A DNA stretch of 64,000 bases from Paracoccaceae bacterium (GTDB lineage: Bacteria > Pseudomonadota > Alphaproteobacteria > Rhodobacterales > Rhodobacteraceae): positions 124,001 through 188,000 of the forward strand of contig JANSXY010000001.1 of assembly GCA_024742695.1 (NCBI GenBank), read 5' to 3'. The notes under the pieces were generated by a model. The model did no database searches and was not told the DNA's origin. It was given only the letters and a program-made list of their open reading frames with translations. The translations under genes and the position numbers were made by a program. Shown here in pieces: positions 33,143 through 41,885 of the stretch (its first letter is position 1; every line of letters starts with the position of its first letter).

Positions 33143-34350
33143 TGCGGCGCGTCGTCATCACCGGCGCCGGCACCGTAAACGCGCTTGGCCAGGATGTCCC
33201 CGCGACGCTGGATGCGCTGCGCGAGGGCCGCTGCGGCATCGGTCCGCTGGAACTGCGCGATGTCGAGCGGCTGAACATCCGGATCGGCGCGCAGGTGCGG
33301 GGCTGGGATCCGGAGGCGCATTTCAACCGCCAGGACATCGCGCTGTTCGACAAGTTCACGCAGTTCACCATCCTGGCCGCGCGGCAGGCGATCGGCCAGT
33401 CCGGTCTGGTGTTCGAGGATGCGCTGTCGATCGCCTCGGGCGTGGTGCTGGGCACCGCGGGCGGCGGCGTGAACACCTGGGACGACAACTACCGGGCGGT
33501 CTACGAAGAGGGCAAGAACCGGGTTCATCCCTTCGTGGTGCCGAAGCTGATGAACAACGCCGCGGCCAGCCATGTCAGCATGGAATGGAACCTGCGCGGC
33601 CCGACCTTCACGGTCGCCACCGCCTGCGCCTCGTCGAACCACGCGATGGGGCAGGCGTTTCACATGGTCCGGTCCGGCGCGGCCACGGTGATGGTCACCG
33701 GCGGGTCGGAGGCGATGCTGTGCTTCGGCGGGATCAAGGCCTGGGAAGGGCTGCGGGTGATGTCGCGCGATGCCTGCCGGCCGTTCTCGCTGAACCGCAA
33801 CGGGATGGTGCAGGGCGAGGGCGCGGGCGTCTTCGTCTTCGAGGACTATGACCATGCCCGCGCGCGGGGGGCGGAAATCCTGGCCGAGGTGGTGGGCTTC
33901 GCGATGTCCTCGGACGCGGGCGACATCGTCATGCCCTCGGCCCAGGGGGCGGAACGGGCGATCACCGGGGCGTTGCGCGACGCGCGGCTGAACCCGGAGC
34001 AGGTGGGCTATATCAACGCGCACGGCACCGGCACCGCGGCCAACGACAAGACCGAATGCGCCGCCGTCGCCCATGCCTTCGGCCAGCATGCCGACCGGCT
34101 GATGATCTCGTCCACCAAGTCGATGCACGGCCACCTGATCGGCGGCACCGGCGCGGTGGAACTGCTGGCCTGCATCATGGCGCTGCGCGAGGGCGTGATC
34201 GCCCCCACGATCGGCTACGAGGAGCCGGACCCGGAATGCGCGCTCGACGTGGTGCCCAACACCGCGCGCGATGCCCGCGTCGAGGCGGTGCTGTCGAACG
34301 CCTTCGCCTTTGGCGGGCTGAACGCGGTGCTGGCGCTCAGGCGGGTGTAG
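33142..34350 (+). CDS. Beta-ketoacyl-ACP synthase, FabF/NodE-like
   Basis: A 402-residue condensing enzyme. The Cys-His-His triad is complete: Cys162 (ATACASSNHA), His294 (INAHGTGTA) and His331 (KSMHGHLIGGTG). It elongates an acyl chain with malonyl-ACP. Pairing with its own ACP resembles NodE with NodF, which make special unsaturated chains. Beside lpxD, a role in tailoring the acyl group for lipid A or another envelope lipid is suggested by context only. This is not the main FabF, which would sit near acpP in a fab cluster. Confidence 0.92.
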   Translation: MRRVVITGAGTVNALGQDVPATLDALREGRCGIGPLELRDVERLNIRIGAQVRGWDPEAHFNRQDIALFDKFTQFTILAARQAIGQSGLVFEDALSIASGVVLGTAGGGVNTWDDNYRAVYEEGKNRVHPFVVPKLMNNAAASHVSMEWNLRGPTFTVATACASSNHAMGQAFHMVRSGAATVMVTGGSEAMLCFGGIKAWEGLRVMSRDACRPFSLNRNGMVQGEGAGVFVFEDYDHARARGAEILAEVVGFAMSSDAGDIVMPSAQGAERAITGALRDARLNPEQVGYINAHGTGTAANDKTECAAVAHAFGQHADRLMISSTKSMHGHLIGGTGAVELLACIMALREGVIAPTIGYEEPDPECALDVVPNTARDARVEAVLSNAFAFGGLNAVLALRRV

Positions 34351-34361
34351 AGGGCCGGCCC

Positions 34362-34949
34362 CTAGTTGTTCATCGCCTGCAGCGCGTCGTAGGCCGCGGT
34401 GAAGCCCGAAAGCGACATGATCGCGTTGAACGGCTGGTTCGGCGCGGCGATGGCAAACACCGTCACCGTCGCCTCCGCCCCCTTGCGGAACGCGTCGATG
34501 TCCTCGGCGGTGAAGCCGACGCGGGCAACGCAGCCGATCTGGGTGCAGAAGGTGAACTGGTAGCGCTTTGGCTGGCGGCTGCCGACCTGAAGGGTGATGT
34601 TCTTGGTCAGCAGGGTTTCCAGCGGCGTGATGATCGTCGCGCCGGCAATCGCATCACCGGCCGCCTCGGGCAGCGCGAACAGGTTGATCTCGGCCATCGA
34701 GCCGCCCTCGGCGTTCTTCATCAATTGGTTCATCACGCAGGGGTCAGAGCCGTCCTCGGTGCGTTCGCACTGGATTTCCCAATCGCCGTGGGTTTCGGCG
34801 ACATAGGTGGAACCGGGGCCGCCGACCTCTTCGCCGACCGGCAGCGCATCGGCCGCGGCGCTGTCGTCGGTAGCGGTGTCCTGCGCGGCGACGGGCGCGG
34901 CCGCGAGCATCGCGACGAGGGCGAGCGGGCGGATGTACGGTGCAATCAT
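34362..34949 (-). CDS. Invasion-associated locus B (IalB) family protein
   Basis: A 195-residue periplasmic protein with a signal peptide (about residues 1-22, ending VAAQD). The family pattern is visible: ETHGDWEIQCER, CVMNQLM, FTFCTQIGCVARVGF with paired Cys residues, and FSG-like end. Alphaproteobacteria carry several IalB homologues; the Bartonella protein affects host-cell invasion, but in free-living Rhodobacteraceae the function is unknown. It converges with the ketosynthase gene, with 11 bases between. A minus-strand promoter and terminator lie upstream at 35.1-35.2 kb. Confidence 0.9.
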   Translation of the reverse strand: MIAPYIRPLALVAMLAAAPVAAQDTATDDSAAADALPVGEEVGGPGSTYVAETHGDWEIQCERTEDGSDPCVMNQLMKNAEGGSMAEINLFALPEAAGDAIAGATIITPLETLLTKNITLQVGSRQPKRYQFTFCTQIGCVARVGFTAEDIDAFRKGAEATVTVFAIAAPNQPFNAIMSLSGFTAAYDALQAMNN

Positions 34950-35104
34950 GTCTTGGTCCTGCCTGTCTGGTTCCTGGCCTGCGACCGGCGTCTAGCATGG
35001 CCTGCGGGCGGTGTCAGGCCCCCCGGACGGCTACCATGATGACAGGCGGGTGATCGGCGCATTTCGGCCCGGCCGGCCAGGCGCGCGGGCGCCGCACCGG
35101 ACAA

Positions 35105-35174
35105 ACGAAAAGGGCCGCGGCAGCGCGGCCCTTTCCCTGTCATCTCCCCGTCGGACTGGCCGACTTGTTCATTG
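35105..35174 (-). ncRNA. Candidate small RNA or leader transcript A
   Basis: On the minus strand TTGACG (35204-35209), a 17-base spacer and TAGCGT (35181-35186) resemble a sigma-70 promoter. About 40-50 bases after the expected start lies a perfect terminator hairpin (35109-35134) with a CCCTTTTCGTTTG tail. The product would be a short RNA of roughly 70 bases, or a leader of the IalB-family gene whose start is at 34949. No reading frame fits. Predicted from sequence alone. Confidence 0.35.
35109..35134 (-). terminator. Rho-independent terminator A (minus strand)
   Basis: AAAGGGCCGCG (35109-35119) pairs perfectly with CGCGGCCCTTT (35124-35134) around the loop GCAG. On the minus strand it is followed by TCGTTTG, a T-rich tail. 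No annotated gene ends just before it on either strand. Confidence 0.75.
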
Positions 35175-35180
35175 GCCCTG

Positions 35181-35209
35181 ACGCTAAGGGCTTCGTCGGT
35201 CTCCGTCAA
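35181..35209 (-). promoter_or_regulatory. Predicted sigma-70 promoter (minus strand)
   Basis: TTGACG (35204-35209), 17 bases, TAGCGT (35181-35186). The TTGAC box is the most conserved promoter element in alphaproteobacteria. It points toward the terminator at 35109-35134 and the IalB-family gene. Confidence 0.45.
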
Positions 35210-35257
35210 CAGCAAAAAACGCCCCCGCAGGAAGATGATTTCGCAGGTTTTTTCGTG

Positions 35258-35289
35258 AAAAAAAGGCCGCACCGGGATACGGCGCGGCC
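35258..35289 (-). terminator. Rho-independent terminator B (minus strand)
   Basis: GGCCGC (35265-35270) pairs with GCGGCC (35284-35289), extended by CCG/CGG inside with one mismatch. On the minus strand the stem is followed by seven T residues (35258-35264). This is a textbook terminator with no gene ending before it. Confidence 0.8.
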
Positions 35290-35310
35290 AGTCTGACAGG
35301 GAGGAAGTAA

Positions 35311-35341
35311 CGTCCGAACGAAGAGGACGCACGTTCGGACG
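35311..35341. repeat. Inverted repeat CGTCCGAACG / CGTTCGGACG
   Basis: Two perfect 10-base arms (35311-35320 and 35332-35341) are separated by 11 bases, 68 bases before the DUF853 ATPase start. Either the first hairpin of candidate RNA B or an operator in the ATPase promoter. Confidence 0.7.
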
Positions 35342-35408
35342 AAGGTAAGGCTGTCAGAGAGTGGTTAAGATTGTATTGTCCGTGTCGAACGGTGCTTCGG
35401 AGGGGCAA

Positions 35409-36944
35409 ATGGCATCTGGAATGTTGCGTGAGGCCGGTGTTTTCGTGGGCGGCGGCGGGCCGGGCCACGACGTGCCGCAGGAACTGGCCTTCCGGTTCGG
35501 CAATCGCCACGGGCTGGTGGCGGGGGCGACGGGCACCGGCAAGACGGTGACCTTGCAGACCCTGGCCGAAAGCTTTTCTGCCGCCGGGGTTCCGGTGTTC
35601 ATGGCCGATGTGAAGGGCGACCTCGCCGGGTTGTCGCAGTCCGGCAGCGAGGCGGCGAAATACCACGGCGCCTTCGCCTCGCGGGCCGAGACGATCGGCT
35701 TCACGCTCGACTACCAGGCCTTCCCGGTGACGTTCTGGGATGTCTTCGGCACGGCCGGCCACCCGGTGCGGACCACGGTGACCGAGATGGGGCCGCTGCT
35801 GCTGTCGCGGCTGATGGGCCTGACGGCGGTGCAGGAGGGCGTGATGACCATCGCCTTCCGGATCGCCGACGAAGAGGGCCTGCCACTGCTGGACCTCGCG
35901 GACCTGCGCGCGATGCTGGCTTTCCTGGCGGAGAACCGGGCGGAGATCTCGGCGCGCTACGGCAATGTCACCACCGCCAGCGTCGGGGCCATCCAGCGCG
36001 CGCTGCTGGTGCTGGAACACGAGGGCGGCGACCGGCTGTTCGGCGAACCGGCGCTGGATCTTGCCGACCTGATGGCCCCGGCGCCGGACGGGCGCGGCCG
36101 GATCAACATTCTCGCCGCCGACCGGCTGATGGCCGCGCCGAAGCTGTACGCGACCTTCCTGCTGTGGCTTCTGTCGGAACTGTTCGAGGATCTGCCCGAG
36201 GTCGGCAACCCCGAGCGCCCGAAGCTGGTGTTCTTCTTCGACGAGGCGCATCTGCTGTTCGACGACGCGCCGAAGGCGCTGATCGACAAGGTCGAACAGG
36301 TGGCGCGGCTGATCCGGTCCAAGGGCGTGGGCGTCTATTTCGTCACGCAGAACCCCACAGATGTGCCCGATACCGTTCTGGGCCAGCTGGGCAACCGGGT
36401 GCAGCACGCGCTCAGGGTCTTCACGGCGCGCGACAAGCGTGACCTGCGCCGCGCGGCCGAAACCTATCGCCCGAACCCCCGGTTCGATACCGAGGAGGCG
36501 ATCATGTCGGTCGGCACCGGCGAGGCGGTGACCTCGTTCCTGGAGGCCAAGGGCAGCCCCGGCATGGTCGAGCGCACGCTGATCCGCCCGCCGCTGAGCC
36601 GGATGGGCACGATTACCGATGCCGAACGGGCGGCGGCGCTGGCGGCCTCGGGCCTCGGGCCGAAATACGACACCGGGATCGACCGCGAGTCCGCCCACGA
36701 GATACTGGCCCGGCGGGCCGAGGCCGCGGCGCAGGCGGCCGGGGAGGGCGCGCCGGAAGACCGCGAGTTCACCGCGGCGCGGCGCTACAGCCCCGGCGGC
36801 GGCAGCAGCGGCGGCAAGGGCCGCTCCAGCCGTTCCGACAGCGTCGGCGAAGCCTTTGCCAAGAGCTTCGCGCGGCAGTTGGGCACGCAGGCGGGCCGGA
36901 CCCTGGTGCGCGGCGTGCTGGGCGGGCTGTTCCGGTCGCGGTGA
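35409..36944 (+). CDS. HerA-like/DUF853 (YjgR) ATPase
   Basis: A 511-residue P-loop ATPase of the DUF853 family. The start at 35409 is preferred: GGAGGGGC lies just upstream and related proteins begin near this point. Walker A is GATGTGKT, followed by [14 protein letters not shown]; Walker B is [15 protein letters not shown]. The arginine-rich [17 protein letters not shown] is typical. The C-terminal 80 residues are low-complexity, Gly/Ser-rich. The family is related to HerA/FtsK translocases, but its role is not established. Stands alone, convergent with rlmJ. Confidence 0.92.
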   Translation: MASGMLREAGVFVGGGGPGHDVPQELAFRFGNRHGLVAGATGTGKTVTLQTLAESFSAAGVPVFMADVKGDLAGLSQSGSEAAKYHGAFASRAETIGFTLDYQAFPVTFWDVFGTAGHPVRTTVTEMGPLLLSRLMGLTAVQEGVMTIAFRIADEEGLPLLDLADLRAMLAFLAENRAEISARYGNVTTASVGAIQRALLVLEHEGGDRLFGEPALDLADLMAPAPDGRGRINILAADRLMAAPKLYATFLLWLLSELFEDLPEVGNPERPKLVFFFDEAHLLFDDAPKALIDKVEQVARLIRSKGVGVYFVTQNPTDVPDTVLGQLGNRVQHALRVFTARDKRDLRRAAETYRPNPRFDTEEAIMSVGTGEAVTSFLEAKGSPGMVERTLIRPPLSRMGTITDAERAAALAASGLGPKYDTGIDRESAHEILARRAEAAAQAAGEGAPEDREFTAARRYSPGGGSSGGKGRSSRSDSVGEAFAKSFARQLGTQAGRTLVRGVLGGLFRSR

Positions 36945-36972
36945 GCCGATCACGCCGAACCGGGGCGGCCCG

Positions 36973-37764
36973 TCAGCCGGCCGCGCCGCCCATCGCGCGG
37001 GCCAGCCGCGCCGCCTCGTCCGCCAGCCCCCAGGGCGGGTTGACGGCGAACAGGCCCGATCCGATCATCCCGTGCCCGGGCCGCGCGGGCGGAAACCGCA
37101 CCTCGTGGCGCAGCGCGCCGGGCAGGTCCAGCGCCTCCAGCGCCGCCAGCATCGGCCCGTGCAGGCCCGAGGTCAGCACCGGGTACCACAGCAGGATCAC
37201 GCCGACGGCCCACTTGCGGTGCACGGCGGCGATCAGGGCGGGCAGCCGGTCATAGTCCGTCTTCACCTCGAACGACGGGTCGATCAGCGCCAGTCCGCGG
37301 CGCGGGTCGGGCGGGGTGCGCGCCCTGAGCATCGCCAGCCCGTCCTCGTGCGACACCTGCGCGCCGGTGCCCCGCATCGCGGCGGTCAGCGACGCATGTT
37401 CGCCCGGATGCAGTTCCGCCAGCACGATCCGGTCGCCGGGGCGCAGGATCTCGGCCGCGATCCGGGGCGATCCCGGGTAGGCCCGCGCGCCTTCCGCCGC
37501 CCGCACCCGGTCCAGCGCGGCCAGGTAGGGATGGCCGGCGGGAAACCAGCCGTCTTCGAGCGCCCGGTCGATGCCCGCCGCCGCCTCGCCGGTCTTCCGC
37601 GCCTCCGGGGCGTCGAGATCGTAAAGCCCGCGCCCGGCGTGGGTCTCGATGTAGCTCAACGGCTTGTCCTTGGCCGTCATGTAGCCCAGCGCCCAGGCCA
37701 GGAGCCCGTGCTTGTGCACGTCGGCGGCGTTCCCGGCGTGGTAGGCGTGCTGGTAGGACAGCAT
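36973..37764 (-). CDS. rlmJ: 23S rRNA (adenine-2030-N6)-methyltransferase
   Basis: A 263-residue RlmJ (YhiR family). It opens MLSYQHAYHAGNAADVHKH, the family signature, and has ETHAGRGLYDL for SAM binding and IDPSFEVKTDYDR in place of the usual DPPYE catalytic motif. It methylates A2030 of 23S rRNA. Its ATG shares one base with the stop of the CorC-type gene (TGATG at 37762-37766), so the two are coupled. Confidence 0.94.
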   Translation of the reverse strand: MLSYQHAYHAGNAADVHKHGLLAWALGYMTAKDKPLSYIETHAGRGLYDLDAPEARKTGEAAAGIDRALEDGWFPAGHPYLAALDRVRAAEGARAYPGSPRIAAEILRPGDRIVLAELHPGEHASLTAAMRGTGAQVSHEDGLAMLRARTPPDPRRGLALIDPSFEVKTDYDRLPALIAAVHRKWAVGVILLWYPVLTSGLHGPMLAALEALDLPGALRHEVRFPPARPGHGMIGSGLFAVNPPWGLADEAARLARAMGGAAG

Positions 37765-39077
37765 CAGAGCGGGCGGATCTTCAGCCGGGTGATCCGGTTC
37801 TCCTTGCGGGTCACCACCTCGAAGCGGAAGCCGTGGAAGGAAAACACCTGCCCCTCGGCGGGGATCATCTGCGCCTCGTGGATCACCAGTCCGGCGACGG
37901 TGTTGGCCTCGTCGTCGGGCAGTTGCCAATCGGTCGCGCGGTTGACGTCGCGGATCGTCATCGAGCCATCGACGAGATAGTCGCCCGCCTCGGTCCGCTT
38001 CAGCGGCGATTCCGCGGCCGGGTCGAACTCGTCGGTGATTTCGCCGACGATCTCCTCGATGATGTCCTCGAGCGTGATCAGGCCCCGCAACTCGCCGTAT
38101 TCGTCGACGACCAGCGCGAAATGCGTTCGGCGCTTGAGAAACTCGCGCATCTGTTCGTCCAGCGGCGTCGTCTCTGGCACGAAATAGGGTTTCATCGCCA
38201 CGCTGAGCACGTCGAGATCGCGCACCGAGGCAAGGTTGCCCTTCTCGCCGCGGACGATCTTGTCGACCGCGCGCAACAGATCCTTGGCATGGATCACGCC
38301 CACCACGTTGTCGCGCTCGCCGCGATAGAGCGGCAGACGGGTGTGGTGTGAGCCCAGAACGGCCGACAGGATCGCGTCGGGATCGGCATCGACATCGATC
38401 ATCTCGATGCCGGACCGGTGGCGCATGATCTCTTCCACCGTCCGGTCGTTGAGATGCAGCGCCCCGAGAAGGCGGTCGCGATCCTCCTTCTCCACCGCGC
38501 CCTCGGAATGGCCCAGCGCGATGGCGCCGGCGATTTCCTCTTTCAGGGCAAGGATATGGCTGTCGGGATCGGCCCGGACGCCGAACAGGCTCAGCACCCC
38601 GCGCACCAGAACCCGCACCACGCTGACCACGGGGGCGAACAGGAAGATGATCAGCTTGATCATCGGCGAGACGCGCAGCGCGAAGGGTTCGGGATAGGTG
38701 ATCGCCAGCGTCTTCGGCATCACCTCGCCGAACACCAGGACCAGCGCCGTCATCCCCAGTGTGGCCAGCGCCACGCCGGAATCCCCGAAGATCTTGGTCA
38801 GAAGCGCGGTGGCCAGCGAAGCCGACAGGATGTTGACGACGTTGTTGCCCAGCAGGATCGCACCGATCATCCGCTCGTTGTCATCGGTGATGTCGAGCAC
38901 GCGCTGCGCCGCCGCGCTGCCGCGGTCGGCCTGCGCCTTGAGCTTCGAGCGCGAGGCCGCGGTGAGGGCCGTTTCCGAGCCGGAGAAGAACGACGAGATG
39001 CACAGCAGCACGAGGATCGCCCCGGCCGTGAGCCAGAAGGCAAGGTCGTAGGGGGAAGAGACGGTATCGGGGGACAT
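37764..39077 (-). CDS. CNNM/CorC-HlyC family membrane protein with CBS domains
   Basis: A 437-residue protein. The N-terminal DUF21 (CNNM) domain has about four membrane helices (residues about 12-35, 70-150). A pair of CBS domains follows (about 220-340: MRHRSGIEMIDVDADPDAIL, GVIHAKDLLRAV, LVVDEYGELRGLITLEDIIEEIVGEI), then a C-terminal CorC_HlyC domain (about 355-437). The family is linked to Mg2+/Co2+ efflux. It is cotranscribed with rlmJ; xerD lies 23 bases upstream on the same strand. Confidence 0.93.
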   Translation of the reverse strand: MSPDTVSSPYDLAFWLTAGAILVLLCISSFFSGSETALTAASRSKLKAQADRGSAAAQRVLDITDDNERMIGAILLGNNVVNILSASLATALLTKIFGDSGVALATLGMTALVLVFGEVMPKTLAITYPEPFALRVSPMIKLIIFLFAPVVSVVRVLVRGVLSLFGVRADPDSHILALKEEIAGAIALGHSEGAVEKEDRDRLLGALHLNDRTVEEIMRHRSGIEMIDVDADPDAILSAVLGSHHTRLPLYRGERDNVVGVIHAKDLLRAVDKIVRGEKGNLASVRDLDVLSVAMKPYFVPETTPLDEQMREFLKRRTHFALVVDEYGELRGLITLEDIIEEIVGEITDEFDPAAESPLKRTEAGDYLVDGSMTIRDVNRATDWQLPDDEANTVAGLVIHEAQMIPAEGQVFSFHGFRFEVVTRKENRITRLKIRPL

Positions 39078-39100
39078 GACTCGGCGCTTTTCGGGAAAGC

Positions 39101-40075
39101 TCAGTTATGGGCGCGGCCCGGCGGCGGTTCAAGGGGCGTACCGTCATCCGCCGCCAGCGGGTGATGTTCCAGCACCAGGTCGCGCAGCCGCGCCTCGAGC
39201 ACGTGGGTGTAGATCTCGGTCGTTGCGACATCGGCATGGCCGAGCATCATCTGGATCGCCCGCAGATCGGCGCCGCCGGCCAGAAGATGGGTGGCGAAGG
39301 CGTGCCGCAGCCGATGCGGCGTGACCCGGTCGGGGTCGATGCCGGCGGCGGCGGCGATCTCCTTGAGGATCACGAAGAATCCCTGCCGGGTCAGGTGCCC
39401 GGCCTTGCCGCGCGCGGGGAACAGGTGCCGGCCCGGCGGCAGGGCGCGGTTGGCGGCGCGGGCCTCGGCCTCGGCCCGGTCGCGCAGCGCCAGCCACGCG
39501 GCCAGCGCGGCGCGCGCCGGGGCCGACAGCGGCACCAGCCGTTCCTTGCCGCCCTTGCCGCGCACCAGCAGCATCCGGGGATCGCCGCGCGCCGCCTGCA
39601 CCGGCAGGCCGACCAGTTCGCTGACCCGCATGCCGGTGGCGTAGAGCAGTTCCAGCAGGCAGGTGTTGCGCAGCCTGTCGGCCGGCGTCCGGCCGGTGCG
39701 CCGGGCGGAGTCCAGCAGCGCGGTGACCTCGGCCTCGCTCAATGTCCTGGGCAGCGTCCGCGCCTTGCCCGGGCCGGCGATCCGAAGCGCCGGATTGTCG
39801 CCGCGCAGCCGTTCGTCGAACAGGAAGCGATAGAACTGCTTGAGCGCCGACAGCCGCCGCGCGCGGGTGGCGCGCGCCAGCCCCTCGGCCTCGCAGGCGA
39901 CGAGGTAGCGTTCGAGATCGTCGCGGCCGGCCGCCTCCAGCCCCGGCCCGTTGCGCTCCAGCCATCCGGCAGCATCCTTCAGGTCGCGGCCATAGGCCAG
40001 AAGCGTGTTGCGCGCCGCGCCGGTTTCGGCCGCCTGTGCCTCGAGAAAGGCCGATATCCTGAACGCCGCGCTCAT
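39101..40075 (-). CDS. xerD: Site-specific tyrosine recombinase XerD
   Basis: A 324-residue tyrosine recombinase. The N-terminal SAM-like DNA-binding domain covers about residues 1-95. The catalytic residues are visible: Arg in YATGMRVSELVGL, Lys in GKGGKERLVP, HRLRHAFATHLL (His-x-x-Arg-His) and nucleophile Tyr in TTEIYTHV. It resolves chromosome dimers at dif with XerC. The gene is coupled by ATGA (40072-40075) to the unknown exported-protein gene upstream. XerD rather than XerC is by general similarity and neighbours (aroK, aroB nearby). Confidence 0.92.
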   Translation of the reverse strand: MSAAFRISAFLEAQAAETGAARNTLLAYGRDLKDAAGWLERNGPGLEAAGRDDLERYLVACEAEGLARATRARRLSALKQFYRFLFDERLRGDNPALRIAGPGKARTLPRTLSEAEVTALLDSARRTGRTPADRLRNTCLLELLYATGMRVSELVGLPVQAARGDPRMLLVRGKGGKERLVPLSAPARAALAAWLALRDRAEAEARAANRALPPGRHLFPARGKAGHLTRQGFFVILKEIAAAAGIDPDRVTPHRLRHAFATHLLAGGADLRAIQMMLGHADVATTEIYTHVLEARLRDLVLEHHPLAADDGTPLEPPPGRAHN

Positions 40076-41604
40076 CCCCGCCGTTCCAGCAGCAACAGTT
40101 CCAGCGCGGCGCGGCGCGCGGTGCCCTCCAGCCCGACGCGGCGCAAGACCACCAGACCCTCGGTCACGTCGCGCAGATCGCCCTTCGCACCCTCGGTCAC
40201 CTGTTCGATCGCGACCAGCAGCGCCTCGCCGATGCGGCCGCCGGCCAGCCGTTGCGCGGCCTCGGGGCCGGGTTGGGCGAAGGGCGCGAAGGCGGCGCGG
40301 ATCGCCGCGCCAAGCTGGCCGGGCGCGGCAAGGCCCTGAACCTCGCCGCCGGCCAGCCCGGCCAGAAAGGCCTCGGTTCCATCCTCGGGCCGGCGCGCGG
40401 CGGCGACCTCGGCGAAATCCTCGGACAGAAGCCCGATGCGGAAGGCCAGCGAGCCGGCCGAGCCCTTCAGCGGCATCCGCGCCAGCGCCGGGCCGTAGAG
40501 CGTGGCGAAGGGCACCTCCAGCTCCATCGCCTCCATCTGCGCCCAGGCCGGGGGCAGGGCGGCGGCCACCGCGACCGGGTCGCGCGCGGTCAGCGCGGTA
40601 TCCAGCCGCTGGACCGCCGCGACCCGGTCCCAGACCCCGCCGGAGGCCGCGGGCCGCTGTTCGGTGTAAAGCCCAAGGAGCCGGTTCGCCGGGATCGCGC
40701 CGACGCGGGCCAGCCGCTCGCCGGCCTCGATCCGGGCTTTCCAGCCGGTGTTCGACCGCAGGTCGGCATGGGCGAAGGCCACCGGCAGCGTGGCGGTCTG
40801 CAACGGCTGGCCGATCGCCTCCATCAGCCGCAGCACCAGCGGCGAGGGCCGGCGTGGCCGCGGCAGCGGCTCGGCCCCCTCGGCCAGTGCCGGGTCGAGG
40901 AACCGCGCCAGCAGTTCCTCCATCTCCGGCGTGATCCGGCCCAGGGCCGCGCCGGTGGACAGCGACAGGGCCGCCGCCGTCCAGTCGCCGCCACGGGCGA
41001 GGCAGAAGACACGGGCCGGGAAGGTCGGCGCGATCTGCGGATTGTCGCGCATCAGGCCGCAGGCGGCGTCCTCTTCGCCCAGCAGCAGCGCGATATCGAA
41101 CCAGCGGCGGAACGGTTCCGCCCGCGGCGGTGCGGTGCGTTCCAAAAGCGCCAGCGCCGGATCGAGCGCGCCGAGATCCAGAAGCTTGTCGATCCGGGCC
41201 AGGAACAGCGCGCCGGTTCCGTCCGAATCCGCCGGCGGATCGAGTTCGGCCAGCAGCAGCGTCATCAACAGGCCCTGGATCGCGGGCAGCGTGTCGATCC
41301 GTTCCGCCCTGAGCAGCCGCGCCAGTTCCTGCGTCGGGCTCGTCCCCCAGAGATCGGCGGGCAGGCCGGTCGAGGCCGGCGGCAGAAGGCCGACGGCGTC
41401 GAGATTCGTCGCGGCCAGCGGCACCACGGTGATCGGCGGCTGGGCGATCGGTGTGGCCGGGGCAGGGCCGGGGGACGCCTCGGGCGGCTCCGCGACCGAC
41501 CGCGACAGCCAGTCGATCGCCGACAGCGGTTCCTGCTGGGCCTCGGCCGCGACGGCCGGCCATAGGGCCAGGGCCGCCGCCAGCGCCCGCCTAGTCCGCG
41601 ACAT
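40072..41604 (-). CDS. Conserved exported protein of unknown function
   Basis: A 510-residue protein. The start at 41604 gives a signal peptide (MSRTRRALAAALALWPAVAAEAQQ). The rest is Ala/Leu-rich and helical, with a Pro-rich spacer (about residues 40-60: EASPGPAPATPIAQPP), and looks like an alpha-solenoid of repeated helix pairs. No catalytic motif stands out. It is placed between a 45-residue membrane protein (14-base overlap) and xerD (ATGA overlap). Conserved position in Rhodobacteraceae is my recollection. Probably a periplasmic scaffold; the function is unknown. Confidence 0.8.
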   Translation of the reverse strand: MSRTRRALAAALALWPAVAAEAQQEPLSAIDWLSRSVAEPPEASPGPAPATPIAQPPITVVPLAATNLDAVGLLPPASTGLPADLWGTSPTQELARLLRAERIDTLPAIQGLLMTLLLAELDPPADSDGTGALFLARIDKLLDLGALDPALALLERTAPPRAEPFRRWFDIALLLGEEDAACGLMRDNPQIAPTFPARVFCLARGGDWTAAALSLSTGAALGRITPEMEELLARFLDPALAEGAEPLPRPRRPSPLVLRLMEAIGQPLQTATLPVAFAHADLRSNTGWKARIEAGERLARVGAIPANRLLGLYTEQRPAASGGVWDRVAAVQRLDTALTARDPVAVAAALPPAWAQMEAMELEVPFATLYGPALARMPLKGSAGSLAFRIGLLSEDFAEVAAARRPEDGTEAFLAGLAGGEVQGLAAPGQLGAAIRAAFAPFAQPGPEAAQRLAGGRIGEALLVAIEQVTEGAKGDLRDVTEGLVVLRRVGLEGTARRAALELLLLERRG

Positions 41605-41728
41605 CGAGCGTGACCCCTTGCCGGATCTCGGCCGTTTCCGGCGCCATCGGGCCGAGATAGGCGTAACCGACAAGCCCAAGGAACCCCAGGATGACCAGAT
41701 AAACCAGATACTTGATGATGCGTCCCAT
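41591..41728 (-). CDS. 45-residue membrane protein
   Basis: A very short gene, below usual size cut-offs. The protein opens MGRIIKYLVYLVILGFLGLV with one membrane helix (about residues 5-26), then a short acidic, probably periplasmic tail that ends LDVAD. GAGGAAC sits upstream of the ATG. Its stop lies inside the next gene (overlap 41591-41604), which supports cotranslation. It is the first gene of an operon with the exported protein and xerD, divergent from aroK. Function unknown. Confidence 0.75.
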   Translation of the reverse strand: MGRIIKYLVYLVILGFLGLVGYAYLGPMAPETAEIRQGVTLDVAD

Positions 41729-41885
41729 GCGCCGCGGTTCCTCGTTGCCCGTATTTGCCTGCCTGCCGAGATCGTCGCCCCGGTTTGTGCGTGATTATAT
41801 ATGGCCTTTTCGCCGAGTTCACGCCATTCAGGACGAATGCGGTGATTTTGGCCGAAGACCGCCGTGACAGGCGACGGGATCGAAG

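Larger units (their letters stand above)
35258..35362 (-). ncRNA. Candidate small RNA B
   Basis: A minus-strand transcript starting near 35362 (a TACAAT box lies at 35370-35375) would contain a 10-bp hairpin (CGTCCGAACG/CGTTCGGACG), then a single-stranded stretch with ACTTCCTCCCTG, then a terminator with seven T residues (35258-35289). The CUUCCUCCC-like segment is complementary to Shine-Dalgarno sequences, as in the CCUCCUCCC-motif RNAs known from Rhodobacter. No good -35 box was seen and no protein frame fits. Confidence 0.35.

Noticed and set aside
34350-34375. GGGCCGGCCCC palindrome between convergent genes as terminator
   Set aside because: The stem is too short and has no loop or T-run; it is a chance GC palindrome.
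39101-40075. XerD-type recombinase as an integrase of a mobile element
   Set aside because: It sits in housekeeping DNA beside aroK/aroB, with no attachment site, tRNA target or phage genes nearby.
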